Positions 6,968-13,374 of a stretch of DNA of 16,843 nucleotides are shown here, piece by piece (the first letter of the stretch is position 1; the number at the start of each line of letters is the position of its first letter). The notes beneath the pieces were generated by a model. That model saw only the letters and a program-made list of their open reading frames with translations, did not search any database and was not told the origin of the DNA. The stretch is from CAYXVB01 sp964467785 (GTDB lineage Bacteria > Bdellovibrionota > UBA1018): positions 1 through 16,843 of the forward strand of contig CAYXVB010000073.1 in assembly GCA_964467785.1 (NCBI GenBank), given 5' to 3'. Both the position numbers and the translations under genes were made by a program.

Positions 6968-6974
6968 CTTCCTT
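6968..6974 (-). promoter_or_regulatory. rlmE ribosome binding site inside the inverted repeat
   Basis: The minus strand reads AAGGAAG, 8 bases before the TTG start of rlmE. It lies within the left arm of the perfect inverted repeat, so in a transcript coming from the CoA-transferase gene it would be paired with the right arm. Confidence 0.6.
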
Positions 6975-7010
6975 TTTGATGCACGCCGCGTCATCAGTGG
7001 GTGAGATGGC

Positions 7011-7039
7011 CTTCTATCCGAGCTGGCACTGTTATGCAA
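7011..7039 (-). promoter_or_regulatory. Possible internal promoter in the repeat loop
   Basis: Minus strand TTGCAT (7039-7034), 17-base spacer, TAGAAG (7016-7011). Both boxes are only partial matches (3 and 4 of 6). If real, transcription would begin near 7004 and exclude the right arm, leaving the rlmE ribosome site unpaired. Confidence 0.2.
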
Positions 7040-7082
7040 TGCGGGTTTGACGCACTGGGCATCAAAAAGGAAGCGGATACCT

Positions 7083-8012
7083 CTAAAAGACCTCGCCGTA
7101 GTTGAGGACGGGTTCCACGCAACAGTCGGCGGCCTCAAATAGGGGGGCCCATTCGTCCCACGTGCGGAGTTCAAAGGCCTGCTGAATCCGTTCGATCGCG
7201 CGGTCGGCGGCGATTCCGGTGGCCAGGCCATCGTTGATCAGGTCCGGAGTCCCGACGACCTCGCAGACTTTGACCCAGAACTTGTGCTCCAGCGCACCAA
7301 CGGCGATCCGGCGTCCGTCCTTGGCGCGGTAGACGTGGTAGCAGGGGTACATTCCGGAAAACAGCGTCCCGCCGGGGCGGGGAGTCTCGCCCGAGTGCTG
7401 AAAATCGCGAACGAGACGGCTCTGAATCCGTTTCATCGTCTCAAAGAAGCTCATCACCACGCGCGTTCCGCGCCCGGTCCGGGTCGCTTCGTCCAGCGCG
7501 CACATCAGGGAAAATGCTCCCTCGTATGCGCCCAGGATTTCTCCCAGAGGCAGGCCAGGCTGTTCGCCAAAAAGCGAAAGCATCCCCGAAAGAGCCTGAA
7601 AGTTGAGATCATGCCCCGCGCGGTCGCGCCAGGGACCGTCTTCGGGGTAACCGACCAGGCTGACGATGCAGAGGCGGCGGTTGACCCCATGGAGCGTTTT
7701 CTCGTCCAGCCCCAGGCGGATCTTGGCCGCCGGGCGAAAGCCCTCGATCAAGGCGTCGGCCTGCGCGACTAGCTCGTGGAATCTCGGACGCTCCTCGGGA
7801 CTCGAGAGATCGAGCGACACGTGCTCTTTCATCGCATTGTAGTCCTCGTAATAGGACCCTGCCTTGAGTCCCGCCTTGCGGGTCAGATCGGGAAAACGAG
7901 GGTTTTCGATCTTGATCACGCGAGCACCGCGCTCGGCCAGCCATTTGCCGATCAGGGCGCCCGGAAAGAGCGTCGAGCAATCCAGGATCACGCGCGAAGT
8001 CAGCGGTGCCAT
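7083..8012 (-). CDS. Class III CoA-transferase family (CaiB/BaiF, AMACR-like), C-terminally short
   Basis: A 309-residue member of the family that includes formyl-CoA transferase, CaiB and alpha-methylacyl-CoA racemase. Recognisable parts: VILDCSTLFPGALIGKWLAERGARVIKIENP (8-38), the KEHVSLDL and FRPAAKIRLGLD segments, GHDLNFQALSG (H134, D135), as in racemase-type members, and ALDEATRTGRG (172-182). At the position of the usual catalytic Asp, about 20 residues before TGRG, the sequence is GEILGAY with Glu158. Family members are commonly 360-430 residues; this one stops after PVLNYGEVF, so roughly 50 C-terminal residues appear missing, right beside the inverted-repeat element. Activity as transferase or racemase is therefore uncertain. 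ATG 8012 is preceded by AGAGG. It starts 30 bases after the CoA-binding protein gene. Confidence 0.82.
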   Translation of the reverse strand: MAPLTSRVILDCSTLFPGALIGKWLAERGARVIKIENPRFPDLTRKAGLKAGSYYEDYNAMKEHVSLDLSSPEERPRFHELVAQADALIEGFRPAAKIRLGLDEKTLHGVNRRLCIVSLVGYPEDGPWRDRAGHDLNFQALSGMLSLFGEQPGLPLGEILGAYEGAFSLMCALDEATRTGRGTRVVMSFFETMKRIQSRLVRDFQHSGETPRPGGTLFSGMYPCYHVYRAKDGRRIAVGALEHKFWVKVCEVVGTPDLINDGLATGIAADRAIERIQQAFELRTWDEWAPLFEAADCCVEPVLNYGEVF

Positions 8013-8042
8013 CTCAGCAATGCCTCTGGGTCGCAGTGAACG

Positions 8043-8465
8043 TCATGCGCGCCTCGCCGAAGGTTCATTATGAAGGTCCGCGTAGACGCATTCGCCGGAC
8101 ACCACGGTCAGGCCGAGAGCTCGCGCGCGGTCTTCGGCGTCCGGATTCTCCGCGCCGGGCTGCAGCCACACCAGCGCCGGCTTATGGGGAGCTAGCTCCT
8201 CGATCAGTGACGGGATCGCCGCGGGCGAGCGGAACACATCGACGATCTCCAGCGGACCCGCCGTCATGACGGCGTCCGCGATCGAGGCTACCACCCGGAT
8301 CCCTTCAATGCGCGGAAGTCCCGGGTTGACCGCGATCACTTCGTACCCCTGTTCGATCAAGTCCCGAGAGATCCAGTGGCTTGGACGTTGCGGGTTGGCG
8401 CTGATGCCGATCACCGCGACCTTTCGATACTTTTTCAGGAATTCGAGACGTTTTCTCAGTTCCAT
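8043..8465 (-). CDS. CoA-binding domain protein (YccU family)
   Basis: A 140-residue Rossmann-fold protein of the CoA_binding family, the fold found in the alpha subunit of succinyl-CoA synthetase. VAVIGISANPQRPSHWISRDLIEQGYEVIAVNPG shows the nucleotide loop and second strand, followed by ADAVMTAGPLEIVDVFRSP and PALVWLQPGAENPDAEDRARALGLTVVSGECVY, all typical of the YccU type. Its exact role is not known; it may sense or bind acyl-CoA, and the neighbouring class III CoA-transferase relative fits that. The frame is open to ATG 8516 (157 residues), but ATG 8465 gives the usual family start (MELRKRLEFLKKY) and has GGGAAG upstream. The 8516 start also overlaps the -10 of the divergent promoter. 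Confidence 0.85.
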   Translation of the reverse strand: MELRKRLEFLKKYRKVAVIGISANPQRPSHWISRDLIEQGYEVIAVNPGLPRIEGIRVVASIADAVMTAGPLEIVDVFRSPAAIPSLIEELAPHKPALVWLQPGAENPDAEDRARALGLTVVSGECVYADLHNEPSARRA

Positions 8466-8490
8466 GGGCTTCTTCCCGATTTTGTAAGGT

Positions 8491-8519
8491 TTGAACGCAG
8501 GTTCCTTGTCGAGCATAAT
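8491..8519 (+). promoter_or_regulatory. Sigma70-type promoter of the FemAB-like gene
   Basis: TTGAAC (8491-8496), a 17-base spacer and CATAAT (8514-8519, 5 of 6). Initiation is expected near 8526, upstream of all plausible starts of the FemAB-like gene and divergent from the CoA-binding protein gene. Confidence 0.5.
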
Positions 8520-8588
8520 GGATCGTCGCTCGCTTGTGAATCGGACGGAACTTTGACGATTTTAGGCGTGCCTCTTCTTGGATTCGGA

Positions 8589-9713
8589 ATGGATCCCAAA
8601 GATGCAGAAGCGATGCCCGGGCCGGGCGCCGATAACGGTGGTACAATCATTCAGCCCATGTGGATCGCAAAACCCATTTCCCAGCTTTCGGATGTCGAAC
8701 TTCGCCAGTGGATCCACGTCTGCACCTGGCAGCGTCGGCAGGGTGCAGAGGTGCCGCTCGCACAGACCTTGACCTGGAACCAAGCCGCCCAGGCCGTCGG
8801 GGTGGAGGCCTATGTCGTTTTCAGCGACCAGGAAAACGTGGGCGGCATTGTCCTGCGGACTCAAACCGACGACGAAGTCGGGCGCTTCGAATGCGTGAAT
8901 GGACCCCTGCTGGACTGGCATCGAAACGACCAAGTCCCCCGGCAGCTCGCCACGTTCGCAACGGCGGTATCGAGGCTCTTGCCTGGATTCGAGTCGCTGA
9001 CGCTTCGCCCCCGCTGGCGGCGCGGTCAACTTGAGGCTCGGTTGGCGGGCGTGCCGATTGAAGTATCCCGCCTAGACCGTGCGGCGACTCTCGTGATCGA
9101 CCTGGTCGGTCCGAATGACAGCGGATCAGCGGCCAGTTGGGAGGACCGGATCACCCCGCGCCTTCGGCGGACGCTTGCGTCGTCCGCGGACGCGTTTTTC
9201 GAATCCCGTTTTGGGGCGGTCTCTGCCGTCGTCACGCCCGATTTCGCGCCGCTTTTTGGCGAACGCTTGCGTCGGTTCGGACGTGAACATGGTTTTACTG
9301 CTCCCGTGAGCGGTTGGCTCGAAAAGCTACTCGAAGTCTCATGGATCCCACTCGCCGAAGGGGTCCGCTTTTTCCGCTCCGCTGCCTCGGTCGGTGAGGG
9401 CGCGGTCCAGGCCGAGATCCTGGTCGCCATCCACGGCGATGAGGCCCATTACCTCTTTGGTTGGGAGGAGCGCGGCGAGGGCGCGCGAGGCGCTTGGAGC
9501 GCCCAGGCGCTGGCGCACTTGGAGGCGATCCGCTGGTGTGCTCGGGAGGGGCTCGGGCTTTATGACTTCAACGGCTACGTCGTGCCGGAGGATCGTGGCT
9601 CGACCGGAACCGCGGACGAGGCTCATCCGTACGCGCGCGTTGCCGAGTTCAAGGAGCAGTGGGGAGGACGCGTGATCAGATATGAGATCCCCGAGATCGT
9701 GATCCGCGTCTAA
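8589..9713 (+). CDS. FemAB/GNAT-superfamily protein (peptidoglycan-bridge-type aminoacyltransferase relative)
   Basis: About 374 residues with the FemAB-like layout of two GNAT-type halves. The N-terminal half has VPLAQTLTWNQAAQAVG, then VFSDQENVGGIVLR (beta strands binding an acyl donor). The C-terminal half has a second GNAT module ending GLYDFNGY (residues 324-330) and VAEFKEQWGG (about 351-360), the FemX/FemAB hallmark YDFxG...FKxxFGG. FemAB proteins transfer amino acids from aminoacyl-tRNA to lipid II or peptidoglycan stems; related GNAT_6 proteins use other acceptors, for example in exopolysaccharide export. No exopolysaccharide or tRNA-synthetase gene is adjacent, so the substrate is open. 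The start is uncertain: GTG 8568, ATG 8589 and ATG 8658 are all in frame, and ATG 8658 begins nearest to the conserved domain. Its end is 3 bases from the convergent pilZ-type gene. Confidence 0.72.
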   Translation: MDPKDAEAMPGPGADNGGTIIQPMWIAKPISQLSDVELRQWIHVCTWQRRQGAEVPLAQTLTWNQAAQAVGVEAYVVFSDQENVGGIVLRTQTDDEVGRFECVNGPLLDWHRNDQVPRQLATFATAVSRLLPGFESLTLRPRWRRGQLEARLAGVPIEVSRLDRAATLVIDLVGPNDSGSAASWEDRITPRLRRTLASSADAFFESRFGAVSAVVTPDFAPLFGERLRRFGREHGFTAPVSGWLEKLLEVSWIPLAEGVRFFRSAASVGEGAVQAEILVAIHGDEAHYLFGWEERGEGARGAWSAQALAHLEAIRWCAREGLGLYDFNGYVVPEDRGSTGTADEAHPYARVAEFKEQWGGRVIRYEIPEIVIRV

Positions 9714-9716
9714 GGT

Positions 9717-10442
9717 TCAGATAAACTTGAGGTAGTGCCTGCGGCTCTCCTCAAGCACGTACGCGGCGATCTTGTCGGAGTCCGAGACCTTGATCGAAGT
9801 GAACTTGAGCCCCACTTTCACGCCCTTGATCCTCATGGCCTCCGGAAAGGGGGCGACATGGCGGACTTCGGCGTCCGTTTCGATGCAGCGGTCCCTGATC
9901 CGGAGCTTGAGGCCGCGCAGCACGAGACCCGGCTGAAATACCGGCCGATCCTCGCCATCGATGATGAGGGAGCATCCACAAGCGCTGAGGTCGTGCACCT
10001 TACGGGTGATGCGGTTCTCAACGAACAAGGGGTCCTGGAACTCGACACGCATCGTGTGTCCGTCCGGGATCACGAAGCGAAGGTCCCTCCTGCGCTGCAC
10101 TTTGAAGACTTGTTGTGGGAGCGCGAATTTCAGCCCCAATTTGTCGGGACCGAGGGAGCGGGCGCGAAAAAAGATATTAGCCCGCAGCAGGGAGATGCTG
10201 AAGTAGGCGTCGGAAACCTCGCCGAGCTTCGAGCTTTCCAGACTTTTCGGAACCGTGGCGAAGATGGCTTGATCCTCCGCGCTCAATAGTACGAGCGAGG
10301 AGTTGAGCGTCAGCTCCGCATCTTTGACCCAGATCAGGACCGAGGCGCGGGAGTCGACCGCCTCGCGCAGCATCGAAAGGCTTTCTTCGGGTTGTACCCG
10401 AAGGAAGTCCCTTGGCGCTTTCGCGAAGGACGTTTCAGACAA
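9717..10442 (-). CDS. PilZ-domain (YcgR-like) cyclic-di-GMP receptor
   Basis: A 241-residue two-domain protein. Residues 15-110 form a beta-rich N-terminal domain resembling the YcgR-N/PilZN type (SRASVLIWVKDAELTLNSSL and onward). Residues 114-225 form a PilZ domain with both cyclic-di-GMP contacts: the arginine cluster RRRDLR (R118-R122 as RxxxR) and DLSACG (D151, S153, G156 as DxSxxG). So it very likely binds cyclic-di-GMP in the cytoplasm. The start is TTG at 10440-10442, justified by GAAAGGTG just upstream. The first 8 bases overlap the end of mreB, implying translational coupling and a possible functional link between cyclic-di-GMP and the elongation machinery. It does not look like a flagellar YcgR by context, since no motility gene is present. 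Confidence 0.88.
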   Translation of the reverse strand: MSETSFAKAPRDFLRVQPEESLSMLREAVDSRASVLIWVKDAELTLNSSLVLLSAEDQAIFATVPKSLESSKLGEVSDAYFSISLLRANIFFRARSLGPDKLGLKFALPQQVFKVQRRRDLRFVIPDGHTMRVEFQDPLFVENRITRKVHDLSACGCSLIIDGEDRPVFQPGLVLRGLKLRIRDRCIETDAEVRHVAPFPEAMRIKGVKVGLKFTSIKVSDSDKIAAYVLEESRRHYLKFI

Positions 10443-11466
10443 TCGTCACCTTTCTGAGAAGGTCCAGGTCTTGGAGCGCTTTGCCCGAGCCCCGAACCAC
10501 GCAGGTGAGCGGATCCTCGGCGAGCGCGACCGGGAGACCGGTCTTTTCCTTGATCAGGATATCCAGGTTGGCGAGCAGCGCGCCGCCGCCGGCGAGGATA
10601 ATGCCGTTGTCGACAATGTCGGCGGCCAGTTCGGGCGGTGTGCGCTCGAGAGCGGTCTTGATCGCGTCGACCACTGCTGAGACCGGCTCGGCAAGGGCGT
10701 CACGGATTTCTTCGGAGTTGAGCTCGATCGTCTTGGGCGCGCCGGAGATCAGGTCACGGCCTTTGACTTCGTAGGTCTTCTCTTCTTCGAACGGGTAGGC
10801 GCAGCCGATGGAGAGCTTGATCTGTTCCGCCGAGCGTTCGCCGATGAGCAGCGAGTACTTGCGTTTGATGTAGTTGACGATGGCTTCGTCGAACTTGTCG
10901 CCGGCGACGCGTACGGACTTGGAGTACACGATGCCGCCGAGAGAGATGACGGCCACTTCCGTCGTGCCGCCGCCGATGTCGACGATCATGATGCCCGAAG
11001 GCTCGCGGATCGGAAGGCCGGCGCCGAGCGCGGCGGCCATCGGTTCCTCGATGAGGTGCACTTCGCGGGCGCCGGCGGATTGGGCGGACTCCTTCACGGC
11101 GCGCTTTTCGACCTGCGTGATGCCGAAGGGGATGCAGATGATGATGCGAGGGCGGATAAAGGCGCGGCGCTCGCTCGCCTTGGTGATGAAGTACTTGAGC
11201 ATCTGCTGAGTCACTTCGAAGTCCGCGATGACGCCATCCTTGAGAGGGCGGATGGCCTGGATCGAGCCGGGGGTGCGTCCCAACATGTCCTTGGCTTCCT
11301 TGCCGACCGCCAAAACGCGGGTTTGCCCGCGGGCGTTGCGATGGATCGCGACGACCGAGGGCTCATTGATGATGATCCCGCGGTCGCGGGCATACACCAA
11401 GGTGTTGGCGGTGCCCAGGTCGATGGCCAAGTCGTTCGTGAAGTAGTCGAGGATCTTTTTCAGCAT
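10435..11466 (-). CDS. mreB: Rod shape-determining protein MreB
   Basis: Bacterial actin that polymerises under the inner membrane and positions the peptidoglycan elongation complex. The 343 residues show the actin-ATPase motifs: DLGTANTLVY (from D16, phosphate 1), EEPMAAALGAGLP, DIGGGTTEVAVISLGG (from D162, phosphate 2) and the adenosine loop GIILAGGGALL near residue 290. MLKKILDYFTNDLAIDLG is a normal N terminus. The frame extends to TTG 11478, but ATG 11466 gives the family start. Unusually, mreC/mreD do not follow; the next gene is the overlapping PilZ protein, and amn lies 13 bases upstream on the same strand. Confidence 0.96.
   Translation of the reverse strand: MLKKILDYFTNDLAIDLGTANTLVYARDRGIIINEPSVVAIHRNARGQTRVLAVGKEAKDMLGRTPGSIQAIRPLKDGVIADFEVTQQMLKYFITKASERRAFIRPRIIICIPFGITQVEKRAVKESAQSAGAREVHLIEEPMAAALGAGLPIREPSGIMIVDIGGGTTEVAVISLGGIVYSKSVRVAGDKFDEAIVNYIKRKYSLLIGERSAEQIKLSIGCAYPFEEEKTYEVKGRDLISGAPKTIELNSEEIRDALAEPVSAVVDAIKTALERTPPELAADIVDNGIILAGGGALLANLDILIKEKTGLPVALAEDPLTCVVRGSGKALQDLDLLRKVTIV
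10447..10454 (-). promoter_or_regulatory. Ribosome binding site of the PilZ gene, within mreB
   Basis: Minus strand GAAAGGTG, 4 bases before TTG 10442, located in the last codons of mreB. It is the reason for accepting the TTG start and shows the two genes are read by coupled ribosomes. Confidence 0.6.
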
Positions 11467-11479
11467 GCTCTTTCTCAAA

Positions 11480-12337
11480 TCACCATCTGTAGTGCCGGAT
11501 GTGTTCGCCTCGCGCCGCGATTTCGCTCATCGACTTGATCCCGATCTCGAGATGCAGGTCCGTGAACTTTCGGAAAACGGCCTTGGCGGATTTTTTGGTC
11601 TTGATCCCGCCGCGCCGGAGCGGAAGGTCGGAGACCAGGAGCAGCGCGCCGATCGGAACCTTGCTTGCGAAGCCTCCGACAAACAGCGTCGCTGTTTCCA
11701 TGTCAATCGCCAGGGCGCGCTCTTCGTACAGCTGCGCCTTGAACTTCTGATCAAATTCCCAGAACCGATAATCGGTAGTATGGACGACACCGGTGCGGTA
11801 ATCCAAGCCCTTTTCGACGATGATCTGAGAAACGAATTTCTGAATCTTGAAAGTCGGAAGGGCGGGCACCTGAGGCGGCATGAAGTGGCGCGAAGCTCCT
11901 TCGTCGCGGATCGCGGCGGTGGGAAGGATGAAGTCACCGACCTTGAGGGAGCGGTGAAGTCCTCCGCACATGCCGAGCAGCAGGACCGCGGTGGGCTCGA
12001 TGACCGAAAGGACTTCGATGATCAGCGCCGCCGTCGGCGAACCGATGGAAAAGTCGATGATCGAGACGTCCGCCTTGTCGCTGTGGACGACGCTCATCGC
12101 GGAGCCTTGAGTCCGCTCGTCGCCGCAGAGGTTATGGAAGCGGCCGAGGTAATAATCGAAATTCGTCAGGATGATCTGCTTGCGGAAACGCTCGACGGGG
12201 CTACCGGTGTATCGCTCCAAGATGTCCCGGGCGATCTTGAATTTCGCCGGATTGGAGTAGGTGCGGTTATTGTTCGGGATAATGTATGGATTGTCCGTGG
12301 GAATCTCCACGGCTTTGCTTTTCTTCTTTTCTGTCAC
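11480..12337 (-). CDS. amn: AMP nucleosidase (short form)
   Basis: Hydrolyses AMP to adenine and ribose 5-phosphate, adjusting the adenylate pool in the cytoplasm. The 285 residues resemble the short AMP nucleosidases, which lack the N-terminal regulatory domain of the E. coli enzyme. Family signatures: DILERYTGSPVERFRKQIILTNF (38-60), the purine-phosphorylase-type loop LLLGMCGGLHRSLKVGDFILP (119-139), AIDMETATLF (M213, E214, ribose contact) and LVSDLPLRRGG (D237, the usual base-protonating Asp). The start is GTG 12335-12337 with only a weak ribosome site. It is the first gene of amn-mreB-pilZ, with 13 bases to mreB and divergent from the glycosyltransferase gene. Another PNP_UDP nucleoside hydrolase is possible, but the N-terminal signature favours AMP nucleosidase. 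Confidence 0.88.
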   Translation of the reverse strand: MTEKKKSKAVEIPTDNPYIIPNNNRTYSNPAKFKIARDILERYTGSPVERFRKQIILTNFDYYLGRFHNLCGDERTQGSAMSVVHSDKADVSIIDFSIGSPTAALIIEVLSVIEPTAVLLLGMCGGLHRSLKVGDFILPTAAIRDEGASRHFMPPQVPALPTFKIQKFVSQIIVEKGLDYRTGVVHTTDYRFWEFDQKFKAQLYEERALAIDMETATLFVGGFASKVPIGALLLVSDLPLRRGGIKTKKSAKAVFRKFTDLHLEIGIKSMSEIAARGEHIRHYRW

Positions 12338-12426
12338 CGATTTAGCTTACCCATGTCATTGGACATGTACAAGAGAAACGTCGCGATTTTGGCGATGCCT
12401 CTTGGGTGCGCTTAACCCGGTGTGTT

Positions 12427-13281
12427 ATGGGTTCCTTTATGTCGTTTCGCAGATGGGTTCTTGGGTTCGTGTTTCTGACCAGCCTTTCGGGCTGCGAGGT
12501 TTTTCCAGACCTGACCATTCTCAAATCCCAGTACCCCGTCGTCATCTTTGTCGGTCGCAAGGAGCCGCCCCGGATCCGCTTTCAAAAAGGGCGCCCTGAG
12601 GACTGGGTCCCCATCGACCAGATCTCCAAGGCAGCTCTGGGTGCGGTCGTCGTGAGCGAGGACTGGGCTTTCTATACGCACCAGGGCATTGACACCAATC
12701 AGCTGCGCGAAGCCATTCAAAAGGATTTGGAAGAGGGTCGCTTCGCGCGTGGCGCGAGCACCATCACGCAGCAGGTGGTCAAAAATGTCTTTCTGGAGCG
12801 CGATAAGACGATCTGGCGCAAGATCAGGGAGGCCTATCTGGCTGTAAAGTTGGAAAAAGTGATTCCCAAGCGCAAGATCCTCGAAGTCTATTTCAATATT
12901 GCGGAGTGGGGGGATGGCATCTATGGCATCGGACCAGCCGCCCGGCACTATTTCAATAAGCAGCCTTCGGAGTTGACCGCCAAAGAGGGGGCATTTCTCG
13001 CGGCGCTCTTGCCCAGTCCGATCCGATATGGCCAGTCGTTCCGCTCGCGACAACTCACTTCGTTCATGCGCCGCCAGATCGGCTCCATCCTGACTAAGAT
13101 GGTGCAGGCCCGCTATCTATCGGCAGAGGAGCGAGTTTCCCAACTTGGCGTATCTCTTTCCTTTGAAAAAGATCGGGTTTCCGTTCCCTCTACTTTTGAG
13201 ACGCCCAGCGGGCTCTCTTTCGATGCTCCATCAGACGAAGAAACCTTGACCGACCCGGAATCGGCGGGTGACAATCGTTGA
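12427..13281 (+). CDS. Monofunctional peptidoglycan glycosyltransferase (GT51, MtgA-like) with lipoprotein signal
   Basis: Polymerises lipid II into glycan strands. The 284 residues include a full GT51 domain: SEDWAFYTHQGID with the catalytic Glu78, RGASTITQQVVKN, WRKIREAYLAVKLEK (second acidic residue E135), ILEVYFNIAEWGDGIYGIGPAARHYFNK and EGAFLAALLPSP. Ordinary MtgA has an uncleaved membrane helix; here the N terminus is FRRWVLGFVFLTSLSGC with lipobox L20-S-G-C23, so it should be lipidated at Cys23, and Glu at +2 does not signal inner-membrane retention. A low-complexity acidic tail follows the domain (about 240-284). There is no transpeptidase domain. Starts at GTG 12406, ATG 12427 and ATG 12439 are possible, and none has a strong ribosome site. 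It lies 93 bases before a transpeptidase gene on the same strand, and the two probably cooperate. Confidence 0.9.
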   Translation: MGSFMSFRRWVLGFVFLTSLSGCEVFPDLTILKSQYPVVIFVGRKEPPRIRFQKGRPEDWVPIDQISKAALGAVVVSEDWAFYTHQGIDTNQLREAIQKDLEEGRFARGASTITQQVVKNVFLERDKTIWRKIREAYLAVKLEKVIPKRKILEVYFNIAEWGDGIYGIGPAARHYFNKQPSELTAKEGAFLAALLPSPIRYGQSFRSRQLTSFMRRQIGSILTKMVQARYLSAEERVSQLGVSLSFEKDRVSVPSTFETPSGLSFDAPSDEETLTDPESAGDNR

Positions 13282-13374
13282 TGAGCCCCCACTTGTGGCG
13301 CGCCAGGAGGTTCCGCGCGCGCTCCCGGGAGTAACGACCGAATTTCCCGTCCTCTGACTTTTTCGACCCGAAAG

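Larger units (their letters stand above)
6959..7082. repeat. 124-bp intergenic element with perfect 24-bp inverted-repeat ends
   Basis: Bases 6959-6982 and 7059-7082 are exact reverse complements over 24 bases (core GGTATCCGCTTCC / GGAAGCGGATACC, with the run CTTTTTGATGC inside). After a short interruption a second short match (GCGTCA) follows in both arms. The loop is 76 bases. The element fills the entire gap between the stop of the CoA-transferase gene (7083) and the start of rlmE (6959). Each arm carries an outward-facing AAGGAAG, and the left one serves as the rlmE ribosome site. No obvious target duplication flanks it and no transposase lies near. It may be a small MITE-like repeat or a long-range RNA hairpin; the arms lack the GC stem plus U-run of a classical terminator. 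Confidence 0.85.

Noticed and set aside
6959..7082. Inverted repeat as an integron attC site or Rho-independent terminator
   Set aside because: No RYYYAAC/GTTRRRY core ends for attC, and no compact GC stem with a following U-run for a terminator.
12352..12367. CATGTC/GACATG inverted repeat between amn and the glycosyltransferase gene
   Set aside because: Only 6 bases per arm; it could be an operator but is expected often by chance.
11465..12415. 316-codon plus-strand open frame
   Set aside because: It is antisense to the clearly recognised amn gene and has no family motifs.
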